The notes below the pieces were generated by a model. That model saw only the letters and a program-made list of their open reading frames with translations, was not told the DNA's origin and did not search any database. A DNA stretch of 64,000 nt from Rhodobacteraceae bacterium HIMB11. GTDB lineage: Bacteria; Pseudomonadota; Alphaproteobacteria; Rhodobacterales; Rhodobacteraceae. Positions 18,150 through 27,866 of the stretch are shown here, in pieces (within the stretch, counting starts at the first letter, position 1; each line of letters starts with the position of its first letter). The position numbers were made by a program, and so were the translations under genes. The stretch lies in the NCBI GenBank assembly GCA_000472185.1, contig AVDB01000002.1:310001-374000 (forward strand), written 5' to 3'.

Positions 18150-19489
18150 CCAAAACATGGATCATCAAAAATGCCCACACAATCCTGACCATGGATGACA
18201 CGCGGCGGGAACTGAACGGTCATGATATTCTATTGCGTGATGGCGTCATTGCAGAGATTGGCGAAAGCCTGTCCATCCCCTTAGGTGCAGAAATCGTTGA
18301 TGCCCAAAATGCGGTTATAACCCCTGGTTTGGTCAATACGCATCATCACCTTTATCAATCGCTCACACGTGCTGTGCCAGGGGGGCAGGATGCGTTGTTG
18401 TTTGGGTGGTTGCAAACCCTCTATCCGATATGGGCGGGCTTTGGTCCAGAAGAGATGCGCGTTTCCGCGATGCTGGGGCTAAGCGAACTTGCCCTGTCTG
18501 GTTGCACAATGAGTTCGGATCATTTGTACCTGTTCCCAAACGGCGCACGTCTTGATGACACAATCGAGGGTGCGGCAGAGGTTGGGTTGCGGTTTTTCCC
18601 CACACGCGGCGCGATGAGCATTGGGGAAAGCGACGGGGGACTGCCGCCCGATCATCTAGTTGAGGATGAGGGAAGTATCCTAAACGATTGTATTCGCGTG
18701 ATAGATCGGTTTCATGATGCCTCTGAATCGTCAATGGTGCGCGTGGGTGTCGCGCCCTGTTCCCCATTTTCGGTCAGCCGCGAATTGATGCGGGATGCAG
18801 CCCTGTTGGCACGTGATAAGTCCGTGTTTTTACACACACATTTGGCCGAAAACGACGAAGATATCGCATATTCATTGGAAAAATTCGGATGCCGCCCCGG
18901 CCAATATGCAGAAGATTTGGGGTGGACGGGTGATGATGTATGGCATGCGCATTGCGTTAAGTTAGATGGGCAAGAAATTGATTTATTTGTAAAATCAGGG
19001 ACAGGTGTTGCGCATTGTCCCTGTTCAAACTGCCGACTTGGATCGGGTATTGCGCCTGTGCGTGCCATGCGTGATCAGGGTGTAAAAGTGGGTCTGGGCG
19101 TCGATGGATCGGCCAGTAATGATATCGCGAACCTTATGGATGAAGCGCGTCAAGCCATGTTGCTACAGCGTGTGCAAAATGGCGCGGATGCAATGAGTGC
19201 GCGTGAGGCATTGGAAATTGCAACACGCGGCGGCGCGGATGTTTTGGGCCGTCCTGAATGTGGGCGCATCGCGGTGGGTAACCGTGCCGATATCGCGATT
19301 TGGGATATCAATGGTATTGAAAGCGCAGGGAGCTGGGATCCCGCTGCATTGGTGATTGCGGGCCCCGATAAGGTGCGCCACCTGTTCGTTGAGGGACGGC
19401 AAATTGTGCGTGATTGGCATATGGCGACGCTTGATTTGCCGAAACTGATTGAGGCGCAGAACAGGCTTGCGTTGAAATTGGCGGGTTAG
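18146..19489 (+). CDS. 8-oxoguanine deaminase (amidohydrolase family)
   Basis: 447 residues from ATG 18146, overlapping the previous stop. The zinc-binding HHH is at residues 66-68 (TPGLVNTHHHLYQS). FLHTHLAENDED, GTGVAHCPCSNCRLGSG and GLGVDGSASND carry the other metal ligands and the active-site Asp. The CPCSNCRLGSG loop and GWLQTLYPIW are typical of 8-oxoguanine deaminases, which convert 8-oxoguanine to urate. The related hydroxyatrazine hydrolases are the main alternative. The neighbour on the opposite strand is guanine deaminase, which supports a purine-salvage/catabolic role. Confidence 0.82.
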   Translation: MTKTWIIKNAHTILTMDDTRRELNGHDILLRDGVIAEIGESLSIPLGAEIVDAQNAVITPGLVNTHHHLYQSLTRAVPGGQDALLFGWLQTLYPIWAGFGPEEMRVSAMLGLSELALSGCTMSSDHLYLFPNGARLDDTIEGAAEVGLRFFPTRGAMSIGESDGGLPPDHLVEDEGSILNDCIRVIDRFHDASESSMVRVGVAPCSPFSVSRELMRDAALLARDKSVFLHTHLAENDEDIAYSLEKFGCRPGQYAEDLGWTGDDVWHAHCVKLDGQEIDLFVKSGTGVAHCPCSNCRLGSGIAPVRAMRDQGVKVGLGVDGSASNDIANLMDEARQAMLLQRVQNGADAMSAREALEIATRGGADVLGRPECGRIAVGNRADIAIWDINGIESAGSWDPAALVIAGPDKVRHLFVEGRQIVRDWHMATLDLPKLIEAQNRLALKLAG

Positions 19490-19495
19490 GTGCCC

Positions 19496-20785
19496 CTAAA
19501 CCCTTTGTCCCGCCACATAGGTTGCGGCAATTGCACGATCATCGCCCATCATGATGGTGGGGAAAATTTCTTCCCAAATATCTTCGGCGCGGGCGCTGCG
19601 TTGTGCAATTGCGGGTGTCGAGGCCAAATCTAGAACCACCATATCCGCGGCCATTCCTGACGCGATATTGCCAATCTGATTGTCCAAATGCAGGGCACGT
19701 GCAGATCCGCAGGTTGCCAACCATAAGAGTTGCGCAGGATGCAGCGCCACACCACGCAATTGCGCGATTTCATAGGTCGCGGCCATTGTGCGCAGCATGG
19801 AAAAGCTTGATCCGCCCCCTGTATCGGTGGCAACGCCCACATTGATCTCGCGCGCCATCATACCCGCCGTGTTAAACAGGCCAGAACCAATAAACGTGTT
19901 TGACGTGGGGCAATGAACAACAGATGCGCCAACCTCGGCCAATCGGTCCATCTCACGCGGCTCTAGGTGGATCGCATGCCCATACAGCCCACGTTCCCCC
20001 AGCAGGCCGAAGGTTTCATATGTATCCAGATAATCGCGCGCGTTGGGGAATAGCTCGCGCACCCAGGCGATTTCATCAGTTTGTTCGGATAGGTGCGTTT
20101 GCATTAAACATTCTGGATGTTCCGCCCAGAGGGCTCCAAGGGCCTCTAACTGTTCGGGCGTGGATGTGGGGGAAAACCGGGGCGCGATTGCATAGTGCGC
20201 GCGTCCCTTACTCTGCCAGCGTTCAATCAAGGCCTTGCTGTCATCATAGGCGGATTTGGCACTGTCGCGCAGACCGTCGGGTGCGTTGCGATCCATACAG
20301 GTTTTTCCCGCAACAACGCACATGTTACGATCCGCCGCTGCGGTGAAGAAGGCCTCAACGCTTTCGGGATGAATTGTGCAATAGCTGGCCATGCTTGTCG
20401 TGCCATTGTGTAGGGCAAATTCAACATAACGTTCGGCAATTTCCGCGGCATAGGTGGGATCGCCAAACCGCATTTCCTCGGGAAAGGTATATGTGTTTAA
20501 CCAATCAATCAGGCGTTTGCCCCAACTGGCGATAATGGCGGTTTGTGGATAATGAACATGGGCATCAACAAACCCCGCCGTAATCACATGATCGCCGTGA
20601 TCAATGCGCTCAGCATTGTCATAGGCAGGGTTTAGATTTGGCGTATCGCCAATACCTTCAATCAGACCATTATTTACATAAATATGTTTATTATCAAGTA
20701 ATAATGAATTGAAGTTAAAGTAATGTTTAAAAGGATTTTCAGAGAATGAAAGGACCCGACCCTTGATAATTTTCCGATTGTTCAT
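19496..20785 (-). CDS. guaD: guanine deaminase
   Basis: 429 residues with the metal site DAHVHYPQ at residues 75-82, MQTHLSEQTDEI in the middle, VVHCPTSNTFIGSGLF and GVATDTGGGSSFSM near residue 330. These fit guanine deaminase, which converts guanine to xanthine and ammonia. The N-terminal 35 residues are Asn/Phe/His-rich and coded by AT-rich DNA (20690-20785) unlike the rest of the gene. It converges with the 8-oxoguanine deaminase with a 6-nt gap and stands back-to-back with mgtE. Confidence 0.9.
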   Translation of the reverse strand: MNNRKIIKGRVLSFSENPFKHYFNFNSLLLDNKHIYVNNGLIEGIGDTPNLNPAYDNAERIDHGDHVITAGFVDAHVHYPQTAIIASWGKRLIDWLNTYTFPEEMRFGDPTYAAEIAERYVEFALHNGTTSMASYCTIHPESVEAFFTAAADRNMCVVAGKTCMDRNAPDGLRDSAKSAYDDSKALIERWQSKGRAHYAIAPRFSPTSTPEQLEALGALWAEHPECLMQTHLSEQTDEIAWVRELFPNARDYLDTYETFGLLGERGLYGHAIHLEPREMDRLAEVGASVVHCPTSNTFIGSGLFNTAGMMAREINVGVATDTGGGSSFSMLRTMAATYEIAQLRGVALHPAQLLWLATCGSARALHLDNQIGNIASGMAADMVVLDLASTPAIAQRSARAEDIWEEIFPTIMMGDDRAIAATYVAGQRV

Positions 20786-20920
20786 GTCGTCACCTTAATC
20801 CACCTTGTGCCACTTAGGGCTACAGTATATGGCGCCAATATTGGGATAGCACTAGCGGTTTTTGGATTGTAACACCTATTGGAATGGCAATAAGGTAATC
20901 ACAACAGAAAGGAGGAATAA

Positions 20921-22312
20921 ATGGATGATCGCACATTGACATCAGAGGGTGACATGGACGCGGACGCTGTTGATTACTCTCTTTCACGGCGCGATGTGTC
21001 GGCAATTCTCTTTGCCGTAGATCGCGAGGATCGCGAAGCGCTGCTAACCCTGTTTAAGGATATGCACCCCGCCGATATTGCCGACCTTTTGGAACAAATC
21101 GGCCTTTATGATCGTCGGCGTTTGATCTTGCTTTATGACCGTGATTTTGACGGTGATGTTCTTTCTGAATTGGATGACACCCTTCGCGAGGAGGTGATCT
21201 CGTATCTGAAACCAGAGGTGCTGGCCGAGGCGGTCCGTGATCTGGACAGTGACGATGTTGTCGATCTTCTGGAAGATTTGGAGGAAGAACAACAAACCCA
21301 AATCCTAGACGCACTTGATGACAGTGATCGGGTCGCGGTTGAACAGGCGCTGCAATTCCCCGAATATTCTGCGGGTCGTTTGATGCAGCGCGAAGTTGTC
21401 AAGGCGCCAGAACATTGGACCGTAGGGCAGGCAATTGATTTCATGCGCCGCCAACAGGGCCTGCCTGATCAGTTTTATCATATCGTTTTGGTTGATCCGC
21501 GGATGCGCCCGATTGGGAATGTCACTCTTGGGCGGTTGATGTCCTCAAAACGCGATGTGGCGCTGATGGACCTTAAGGAAACTGTGTTTGAGGTGTTTCC
21601 CGCCACCCAAGACGAAGGTGATGTCGCCTATGCCTTTAACCAATACCACCTGATCTCTGCGCCTGTTGTAGATGAAGAGGGACGTTTGGTGGGGGTCATC
21701 ACGATTGATGACGCGATGGCCGTTTTGGATGAAGAACACGAAGAAGATATCCTGCGCCTTGCGGGTGTTGGCGATAGCAGCCTAAGTGACAGCGTGATTG
21801 AAACCACAAAACAACGCTTGCCGTGGTTGGCGGTAAATTTGTTTACCGCAATCCTTGCATCCCTTGTCATCGCAATTTTCGAAGAGACGATTGCAACCTT
21901 TGTTGCCCTGGCGGTTTTGATGCCGATTGTCGCCTCGATGGGGGGGAATGCAGGCACGCAAAGTTTGACCGTTGCGGTGCGTGCCATTGCAACCAAAGAC
22001 TTGACGGGATCAAACGTGTGGCGCGTGATCACCCGTGAAATTTCGGTGGGGGCAATCAATGGTTTGATCTTTGCCGTTGTGATGGGAATTGTCGGTGTGA
22101 TTTGGTTTGGATCGCCCGCCTTGGGCTATGTCATTGCACTTGCCATGATCATCAACATGATTGTTGCGGGGCTGGCGGGGACAGCGATCCCCGTTATTTT
22201 GGAAAAACTGGGCATTGACCCCGCGCTTGCATCAGGGGCGTTTGTGACAACTGTGACTGATGTCGTTGGATTTTTTGCGTTTCTTACACTTGCGGGGGTT
22301 TTCCTGTTATGA
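20921..22312 (+). CDS. mgtE: magnesium transporter MgtE
   Basis: 463 residues. The N-terminal MgtE domain (residues 25-140, acidic, with DMHPADIADLLEQ) is followed by a CBS pair (about 145-270, with VDEEGRLVGVITIDDAM) and five membrane helices from residue 300 on, including AVLMPIVASMGGNAGTQSL, the pore-forming signature. The domains together form a Mg2+-gated channel. A strong GGAGG site precedes the ATG. It heads a plus-strand operon of five genes in which four junctions overlap or nearly touch. Confidence 0.93.
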   Translation: MDDRTLTSEGDMDADAVDYSLSRRDVSAILFAVDREDREALLTLFKDMHPADIADLLEQIGLYDRRRLILLYDRDFDGDVLSELDDTLREEVISYLKPEVLAEAVRDLDSDDVVDLLEDLEEEQQTQILDALDDSDRVAVEQALQFPEYSAGRLMQREVVKAPEHWTVGQAIDFMRRQQGLPDQFYHIVLVDPRMRPIGNVTLGRLMSSKRDVALMDLKETVFEVFPATQDEGDVAYAFNQYHLISAPVVDEEGRLVGVITIDDAMAVLDEEHEEDILRLAGVGDSSLSDSVIETTKQRLPWLAVNLFTAILASLVIAIFEETIATFVALAVLMPIVASMGGNAGTQSLTVAVRAIATKDLTGSNVWRVITREISVGAINGLIFAVVMGIVGVIWFGSPALGYVIALAMIINMIVAGLAGTAIPVILEKLGIDPALASGAFVTTVTDVVGFFAFLTLAGVFLL

Positions 22313-22869
22313 CGCTTGATGAACAAAAGGCGGCCGCGCGCAAGGCCGCATTCGCCCGCCGAAAAGAGGCGCACAGTGGCAATGCGGGATCGGCGGCAGG
22401 CATGCTGTCATCTGTTTTAGCGGGGTATCGTGGTGTTCCCTGCGCAGGGTACATGCCGATCCGCACCGAAATTGATCCACTGCCTGCCATGGCAGAGGCC
22501 GCTGCGCATGGGCCCGTTGGTGTGCCTGTGATCGTGAAAGAGGCATCACCGCTATTGTTTTCCAGATGGGAACCCGATTGCACATTGGTGGATGGTCCCT
22601 TTGGGGCGCGTGTCCCTGCGGTCGCAAATTATTTTGAACCTGAATTGGTTATTGTGCCACTGGTCGCGTTTACGCTTGCGGGTGGGCGATTGGGGTATGG
22701 TGGTGGGTTTTATGATCGCACCTTGGAATTGCTGCGCGCGAAACGCGCGACTTTGGCCATTGGATTTGCTTATAGCGCCCAAGTATGCGCCGAATTACCC
22801 CTAGAGGCGACAGATCAACCACTTGATATGATCGTGACAGAACGCGAAATTATCGAAATTAAACGATAA
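22309..22869 (+). CDS. 5-formyltetrahydrofolate cyclo-ligase
   Basis: 186 residues, starting in the mgtE stop (ATGA). GRLGYGGGFYDRTLELL at about residues 126-142 is the family signature for ATP and folate binding, and YMPIRTEIDP lies near residue 47. The enzyme turns 5-formyl-THF back into 5,10-methenyl-THF. The length is normal. It is followed by the ymdB-like gene after 49 nt. Confidence 0.9.
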   Translation: MTLDEQKAAARKAAFARRKEAHSGNAGSAAGMLSSVLAGYRGVPCAGYMPIRTEIDPLPAMAEAAAHGPVGVPVIVKEASPLLFSRWEPDCTLVDGPFGARVPAVANYFEPELVIVPLVAFTLAGGRLGYGGGFYDRTLELLRAKRATLAIGFAYSAQVCAELPLEATDQPLDMIVTEREIIEIKR

Positions 22870-22918
22870 TTCTGCCTGACGCCTTGCCCTTTTTCACTTT
22901 CCCACCTAACCACGAGGT

Positions 22919-23731
22919 ATGAGAATTTTATTTTTGGGTGATGTCGTGGGACGCGCAGGGCGCGCGGCGATTGTGAACCAACTGTCAGATTTGCGTCAGG
23001 CGTGGAAATTGGATTTCGTCGTCGTGAATGCGGAAAACGCAACCAGCGGCGCTGGTTTGAATGCTGCGCACGCCAAGGCGATTTTAGAGGCGGGTGCTGA
23101 TTGCATCACGCTGGGTGATCATGCCTTTGATCAAAAAGAGATGATGACATTCATCGAAAGCGAACCGCGCATCATTCGTCCTTTGAACTATGCCAAATCC
23201 GCCCCGGGTCGCGGTGCGCGGATTTTCAGTGACACGCGCGGGCGCAAAATCTTGGTTGCCCAAGTGTTGGGGCAGGTTTTCATGAAGCGTCCCTTTGATG
23301 ATCCGTTTTCAGCGGTGGATCAGGTTTTGCGGTCCCATCCCTTGGGGGGATCTGTGCAGGCAAGTTTGATTGACGTCCATTGTGAAGCGACGTCGGAAAA
23401 AATGGGGATGGGGCATTTCTGCGATGGACGAGCATCCGTGGTTGTGGGTACGCATACCCATGTCCCAACAGGGGACGGAATGATTTTACCCGCAGGTACC
23501 GCCTATCAATCAGACGCGGGTATGTGTGGTGATTACAACAGTGTGATTGGCATGGAAAAAACCGAACCGATGCGCCGATTTATTACGGGCATGTCCAAGG
23601 GGCGCTTTACCCCTGCCGAGGGGCCCGCGACCCTAAGCGGTTTGTTCGTTGAAACCGATGATCGCACAGGCAAAGCACAAGTGTTGAAAATGATCCGACA
23701 TGGTGGCCTGCTAGAGGCCAGCGCGCCATGA
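22919..23731 (+). CDS. ymdB: YmdB-family metallophosphoesterase (TIGR00282 type)
   Basis: 270 residues with MRILFLGDVVGRAGR (first metal Asp), VVNAENATSGAGLN, ADCITLGDHAFDQKEMM, IDVHCEATSEKMGMG and VVGTHTHVPTGDGMILPAG, the complete metal-site series of the family. YmdB of Bacillus is a 2',3'-cyclic-nucleotide phosphodiesterase affecting biofilm; the role in alphaproteobacteria is less defined. The gene ends in an overlap (ATGA) with the EamA transporter. Confidence 0.87.
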   Translation: MRILFLGDVVGRAGRAAIVNQLSDLRQAWKLDFVVVNAENATSGAGLNAAHAKAILEAGADCITLGDHAFDQKEMMTFIESEPRIIRPLNYAKSAPGRGARIFSDTRGRKILVAQVLGQVFMKRPFDDPFSAVDQVLRSHPLGGSVQASLIDVHCEATSEKMGMGHFCDGRASVVVGTHTHVPTGDGMILPAGTAYQSDAGMCGDYNSVIGMEKTEPMRRFITGMSKGRFTPAEGPATLSGLFVETDDRTGKAQVLKMIRHGGLLEASAP

Positions 23732-24615
23732 ACGCCGGATTTTTGCCCTATGCGGCGCTAATGCTGTTCGGCATAGGCTGGGGCGCAAGCATACCTCTGA
23801 GCAAGATTGCCGTCAGTGGTGATCACATGCCTCTTGGCTTGATCTTTTGGCAATTTGTGATCGGTGTTGTTCTGCTGGGCGCGATGATCGTAGCGCGTGG
23901 ATCGTTTCCACGGATCACGGCTGGTTCCCTTCGGCTATTCGTGATTATTGCGTTTATTGGGACGATTTTGCCGAATTATGCATCCTATTCTGCGGCTGTC
24001 CATGTGCCGGGATATGCCTTGGCCATTTGTATTGCTGCGGTGCCCTTGTTTGCCTTCCCGATCGCGATTGCCATTGGAAATGAACGGTTTTCGACGCGGC
24101 GATTTCTGGGGCTGATCAGTGGTATGGCAGGTGTTGCGATCCTTGTCCTGCCCGAGGCGAGCCTGCCTGATAAAATGGCCGTTTTGTTCATACCGGCCGC
24201 CTTGGCGGCCCCGTTTTTTTATGGGATCGAGGGGAATTATATCGCGAAATTTGGAACGCTGCACCATAACGCGATTGAAACGCTGTGGGGTGCATCCGTG
24301 ATCGGGATGATCGTTGTGCTGCCCCTGACGCTTTGGTCTGGACAATGGATCAACCCAATGAATGGTATTGGTACGCCTGAACTTGCGCTTGTGGCCTCGG
24401 CTGTTTTGCATGCGCTGGTTTATGCGGGATATGTGTGGTTGGTGGCCCGTGTCGGGCCCACATTTGCCGCACAGGTTAGTTATTTTGTCACCCTTTTCGG
24501 GGTGGCGTGGTCTGTTGTTTTGTTAAATGAATCTTTAACGATCTATCTATTTGTGGCACTTGGTTTTATGTTGATTGGTATGGCGCTTGTCTCACCAAAA
24601 AAGACGGATGCATGA
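23728..24615 (+). CDS. EamA/DMT family transporter
   Basis: 295 residues with about ten hydrophobic helices in two EamA repeats (residues 10-140 and 155-290). The family exports or imports small metabolites, for example amino acids or nucleobases, through the inner membrane. No substrate can be read from the sequence. It overlaps its neighbours at both ends by 4 nt, so it is expressed with ymdB and the SLC13 gene. Confidence 0.85.
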   Translation: MNAGFLPYAALMLFGIGWGASIPLSKIAVSGDHMPLGLIFWQFVIGVVLLGAMIVARGSFPRITAGSLRLFVIIAFIGTILPNYASYSAAVHVPGYALAICIAAVPLFAFPIAIAIGNERFSTRRFLGLISGMAGVAILVLPEASLPDKMAVLFIPAALAAPFFYGIEGNYIAKFGTLHHNAIETLWGASVIGMIVVLPLTLWSGQWINPMNGIGTPELALVASAVLHALVYAGYVWLVARVGPTFAAQVSYFVTLFGVAWSVVLLNESLTIYLFVALGFMLIGMALVSPKKTDA

Positions 24616-26384
24616 TTGAAATAAGTTCTGACATCGCAGCATGGGTAAGTATTGGCATTGTTTTAGCAATGTTTGCCCTGTTCATCACAGAAATTTTTCC
24701 AACCGAGGTTGTCGCCATCTCTGGCGTGGCCCTGATGTTGGTTTTGGGGCTGTTGCCCTATGATATGGCGCTTACTGTGTTGTCCAACCCCGCGCCTTGG
24801 ACGATTGCGGGTATGTTTATTGTGATGGGGGCCTTGGTTCGTACGGGGGCCTTAGAAAGTTTTATCGCCGCCGCCGAAAGGACAGCCAAGAAAAACCCCT
24901 ATCAGGCGCTTGTTGCGCTGCTGTTGATTGTCGTTGTTGGATCGGCCTTTGTGAACAATACGCCCGTTGTGGTCGTCATGATCCCTGTGTTCATTCAATT
25001 GGCGAAAACCATGGGCATTCAGGCCAGCCGCCTTTTGATCCCGCTGTCCTATGCGGCCATTATGGGCGGGACATTGACCCTGATTGGAACATCAACAAAC
25101 TTATTGGTCGACGGCGTCGCCCGTACCCAAGGGTTAGAACCGTTTTCAATTTTTGAGGTCACCCCGATTGGTTTGGTCGTTGTGATTTGGGGCGCCGTCT
25201 ATCTCTATTTCTTTGGCCCTCTTCTGCTCCCAAAACGCGATAGCCTTGCCAGTTTATTGACCGATAAATCGCGCATGAAATTTTTTACAGAGGCGGTCAT
25301 TCCCCCTGAATCCAACCTGATCGGTCGCGAGGTGACAAGCGTTCAATTGTTCAAACGCGATGGCGTTCGCTTGATTGATGTGGTGCGCAAAGGAGAGTCG
25401 TTGCGCCGTAACCTGAAGGGGCTTGAGCTGCAGCAGGGGGATCGCGTGATCCTGCGCACACAGATGACCGAATTGCTAAGCATGCAAGAAAACAAATCCC
25501 TGCGCCGTGTTGATCAATTGTCAGCAGTGGAAACTACAACGGTTGAGGTGTTGATCACACCAGGTTGTAAAATGGTTGCGCGTCGTTTGGCCGATCTGCG
25601 GTTGCGCCGCCATTATGGTGTTTACGCGCTGGCTGTGCATCGCAGAAACCAAAACCTGATGAGCAAGATGGATGATTTGATTGTCCAAGTTGGAGATACC
25701 CTGCTGCTTGAAGGGGCTCCTGCGGATATTCAACGCCTTGCGGATGAAATGAACCTTCTGGATGTGTCAAAACCCAAAGAGCGCGCCTATCGTCGCGGAC
25801 ATGCCCCCATTGCAGTTGGCACCATGATTGGCATTGTTGCATTGTCCGCGCTGGGGATCGCGCCGATTTTGATGCTGGCCATTGTTGGCATGGCGATTGT
25901 GTTCCTGACGCGCTGCATTGACACGGAAGAGGCGTTTTCATTTGTTGATGGACGGCTTTTGTCGCTGATCTTTGCCATGTTGGGCATTGGCGCAGCGCTG
26001 CAACATTCAGGTGCCGTTGAAATGATTGTGATGGCCTTGGCGCCCGCATTGAAATGGATGCCCGGCGTCTTTGCCATTTGGGCGCTTTACCTGTTGACCT
26101 CGGTCCTGACGGAGATGGTTTCCAATAATGCCGTCGCGGTTGTAATTACCCCCATTGCGATTGGGCTTGCGGATGCGCTGGGATATGATGCGCGTCCCTT
26201 TGTTGTGGCGGTCATGGTTGCGGCATCCGCGTCATTTGCAACGCCGATTGGGTATCAGACGAACACATTGGTTTCTGGGCCGGGTGGATATCGGTTTACA
26301 GATTTCATGAAAATTGGGATTCCCCTAAACCTTTCCATCGGGATTTTGGTTTCTGCTGTGATCCCATGGGTCTTTCCACTGTGA
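24612..26384 (+). CDS. SLC13-family permease with two RCK_C domains
   Basis: 590 residues. Membrane helices occupy about residues 10-210 and 395-590. Between them are two TrkA-C (RCK_C) domains, around 225-300 and 305-385. GTLTLIGTSTNLLVDGVA in the first half and ASASFATPIGYQTNTLVSGPG in the second are the paired SNT-type substrate and sodium loops. The family takes up sulfate, dicarboxylates or related anions. The start overlaps the previous stop (ATGA). A short TGCCC/GGGCA hairpin follows at about 26390. Confidence 0.87.
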   Translation: MIEISSDIAAWVSIGIVLAMFALFITEIFPTEVVAISGVALMLVLGLLPYDMALTVLSNPAPWTIAGMFIVMGALVRTGALESFIAAAERTAKKNPYQALVALLLIVVVGSAFVNNTPVVVVMIPVFIQLAKTMGIQASRLLIPLSYAAIMGGTLTLIGTSTNLLVDGVARTQGLEPFSIFEVTPIGLVVVIWGAVYLYFFGPLLLPKRDSLASLLTDKSRMKFFTEAVIPPESNLIGREVTSVQLFKRDGVRLIDVVRKGESLRRNLKGLELQQGDRVILRTQMTELLSMQENKSLRRVDQLSAVETTTVEVLITPGCKMVARRLADLRLRRHYGVYALAVHRRNQNLMSKMDDLIVQVGDTLLLEGAPADIQRLADEMNLLDVSKPKERAYRRGHAPIAVGTMIGIVALSALGIAPILMLAIVGMAIVFLTRCIDTEEAFSFVDGRLLSLIFAMLGIGAALQHSGAVEMIVMALAPALKWMPGVFAIWALYLLTSVLTEMVSNNAVAVVITPIAIGLADALGYDARPFVVAVMVAASASFATPIGYQTNTLVSGPGGYRFTDFMKIGIPLNLSIGILVSAVIPWVFPL

Positions 26385-26449
26385 TCGGGCTTGCCCATTT
26401 GGGCAGAGACGAATAAGACAGTCAGGACCAATTTAACCAGGAGGGAACA

Positions 26450-27190
26450 ATGGCGGGCCATTCCAAATGGGCAAACATTCAGCACCGCAAAGGGCGCCAA
26501 GACGCTGCTCGCTCTAAGCTGTTTTCAAAGCTATCCAAAGAGATCACTGTCGCTGCAAAAATGGGCGATCCTGATCCCGAGAAAAATCCACGTCTGCGCC
26601 TTGCCGTGAAAGAGGCGAAATCAAACTCGGTTCCAAAGGACGTGATCGAACGTGCAATCAAAAAATCCACAGCAGGGGACGGCGAAGAATACGAAGAAAT
26701 TCGTTATGAAGGCTATGGTCCAAATGGGATCGCCGTGATTGTTGAGGCGATGACCGACAACCGCAATCGCACCGCATCAAACGTGCGATCCACCTTTTCC
26801 AAGAACGGCGGAAACCTTGGCGAAACAGGCTCGGTTGGGTTCATGTTCGAACGCAAAGGCGAAATCGCCTATGAAGCGGGCGTTGGCGATGCGGATGATG
26901 TTCTAATGGCCGCGATTGAAGCGGGCGCAGAAGATGTCGAAAGTTCAGAAGATGGGCACTTGATTTATTGTGCAGACACGGATTTGCACGAGGTGTCCAA
27001 TGCCTTGGAAACAGACTTGGGCGAAAGCCAATCGACCAAACTGATCTGGAAGCCAACCACAACAACAGAACTGGATGTGGATGGGCTGCGTTCGCTTATG
27101 AAATTGGTGGATGCCCTAGAAGATGATGATGACGTTCAGCGCGTCACAACAAATTTTGAGGCCAATGATGAGGTCATGGCCGCGCTGTGA
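26450..27190 (+). CDS. yebC: YebC/PmpR family DNA-binding protein
   Basis: 246 residues, the normal length, starting [20 protein letters not shown], the family signature, with [19 protein letters not shown] in the middle. YebC-type proteins act as transcription regulators or assist translation of polyproline-like stretches; which role this copy has is not clear. A GGAGGG site precedes the ATG. A GC-rich hairpin stands just after the stop. Confidence 0.93.
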   Translation: MAGHSKWANIQHRKGRQDAARSKLFSKLSKEITVAAKMGDPDPEKNPRLRLAVKEAKSNSVPKDVIERAIKKSTAGDGEEYEEIRYEGYGPNGIAVIVEAMTDNRNRTASNVRSTFSKNGGNLGETGSVGFMFERKGEIAYEAGVGDADDVLMAAIEAGAEDVESSEDGHLIYCADTDLHEVSNALETDLGESQSTKLIWKPTTTTELDVDGLRSLMKLVDALEDDDDVQRVTTNFEANDEVMAAL

Positions 27191-27197
27191 TTTGGGT

Positions 27198-27218
27198 GGC
27201 GGGTACACTGTGCCCGCC
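27198..27218 (+). terminator. hairpin after yebC
   Basis: GGCGGG and CCCGCC form a 6-bp stem around a 9-nt loop, 8 nt past the yebC stop. The following T run is weak (ATATTTG), so termination is probable but not certain. Confidence 0.5.
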
Positions 27219-27527
27219 ATATTTGATTCTGTGGATAACGTCCAAAAAATTCAGGGCCCGTTTCCAAATTTCTTTGAAATTGGTAATTCTTAGATAGAAA
27301 AAAATATCAAAATATTACCTATGGTTGATTTTCGCGCTACCAAAGTAATACCAATTAAGTAAATGATATTGTTATGAAATTAAATTAAATCTAAAATATT
27401 TATATTTATAAATTACCGGCTAAAGAAATGAAAAACATCCAAAAGGATAATTTTACAATTCCAAAGATAGTCTTTTGTGGTATTAGCTAGTTACGAGTTA
27501 GGGATAGACCGGCAGAAAGGGACGGTT
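27219..27527. other. AT-rich intergenic region
   Basis: About 300 nt without a gene. The part from 27280 to 27470 is markedly AT-rich against its GC-richer neighbours. It has AATTGGTA near 27284 and TACCAATT near 27350 as a widely spaced inverted repeat. It probably holds the promoter of the winged-helix gene; a bent-DNA or nucleoid-protein site is possible. No open frame or clear RNA fold is seen. Confidence 0.45.
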
Positions 27528-27863
27528 ATGTCGGCACAACGTTATTTAAAAGTATCACAATTACGCGAATTGCTCTTGGGGATGGAGCGGGACCTTGGAT
27601 TGGGCAAACTGACCCTAAACGAAAAAGATGTCTTATACGCAGTGCAATTGGTCATCGCGGCAAACGGCGGCGTTCCGCGCTCAGAAGATATCAAAAATCA
27701 CGAACTGACACGCAATATCACACAGCCAACATTTCACAGAAGTTTGAAAAGCTTGGTCTCACTAGGGTTGCTGTCACACGCGCCAAATACCAAGGCGAGA
27801 TCGTACATTTCACCAGAAGGGGTTCGCGCCCAAATGCCTGCGGAACTTTCCGCTATTGTTTAA
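27528..27863 (+). CDS. small winged-helix DNA-binding protein
   Basis: 111 residues from ATG 27528, preceded by AAAGGGA. The pattern helix - SEDIKNHELTRNITQPTFHR - helix SLVSLGLLSHAPN - and a strand pair with SYISPEG fits a winged-helix, MarR-like recogniser. No ligand domain is present. It lies after a long AT-rich spacer and 54 nt upstream of the LysE-family exporter; a very regular double inverted repeat fills the gap between them. Regulation of the exporter is plausible but not shown. Confidence 0.62.
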   Translation: MSAQRYLKVSQLRELLLGMERDLGLGKLTLNEKDVLYAVQLVIAANGGVPRSEDIKNHELTRNITQPTFHRSLKSLVSLGLLSHAPNTKARSYISPEGVRAQMPAELSAIV

Positions 27864-27866
27864 GGC

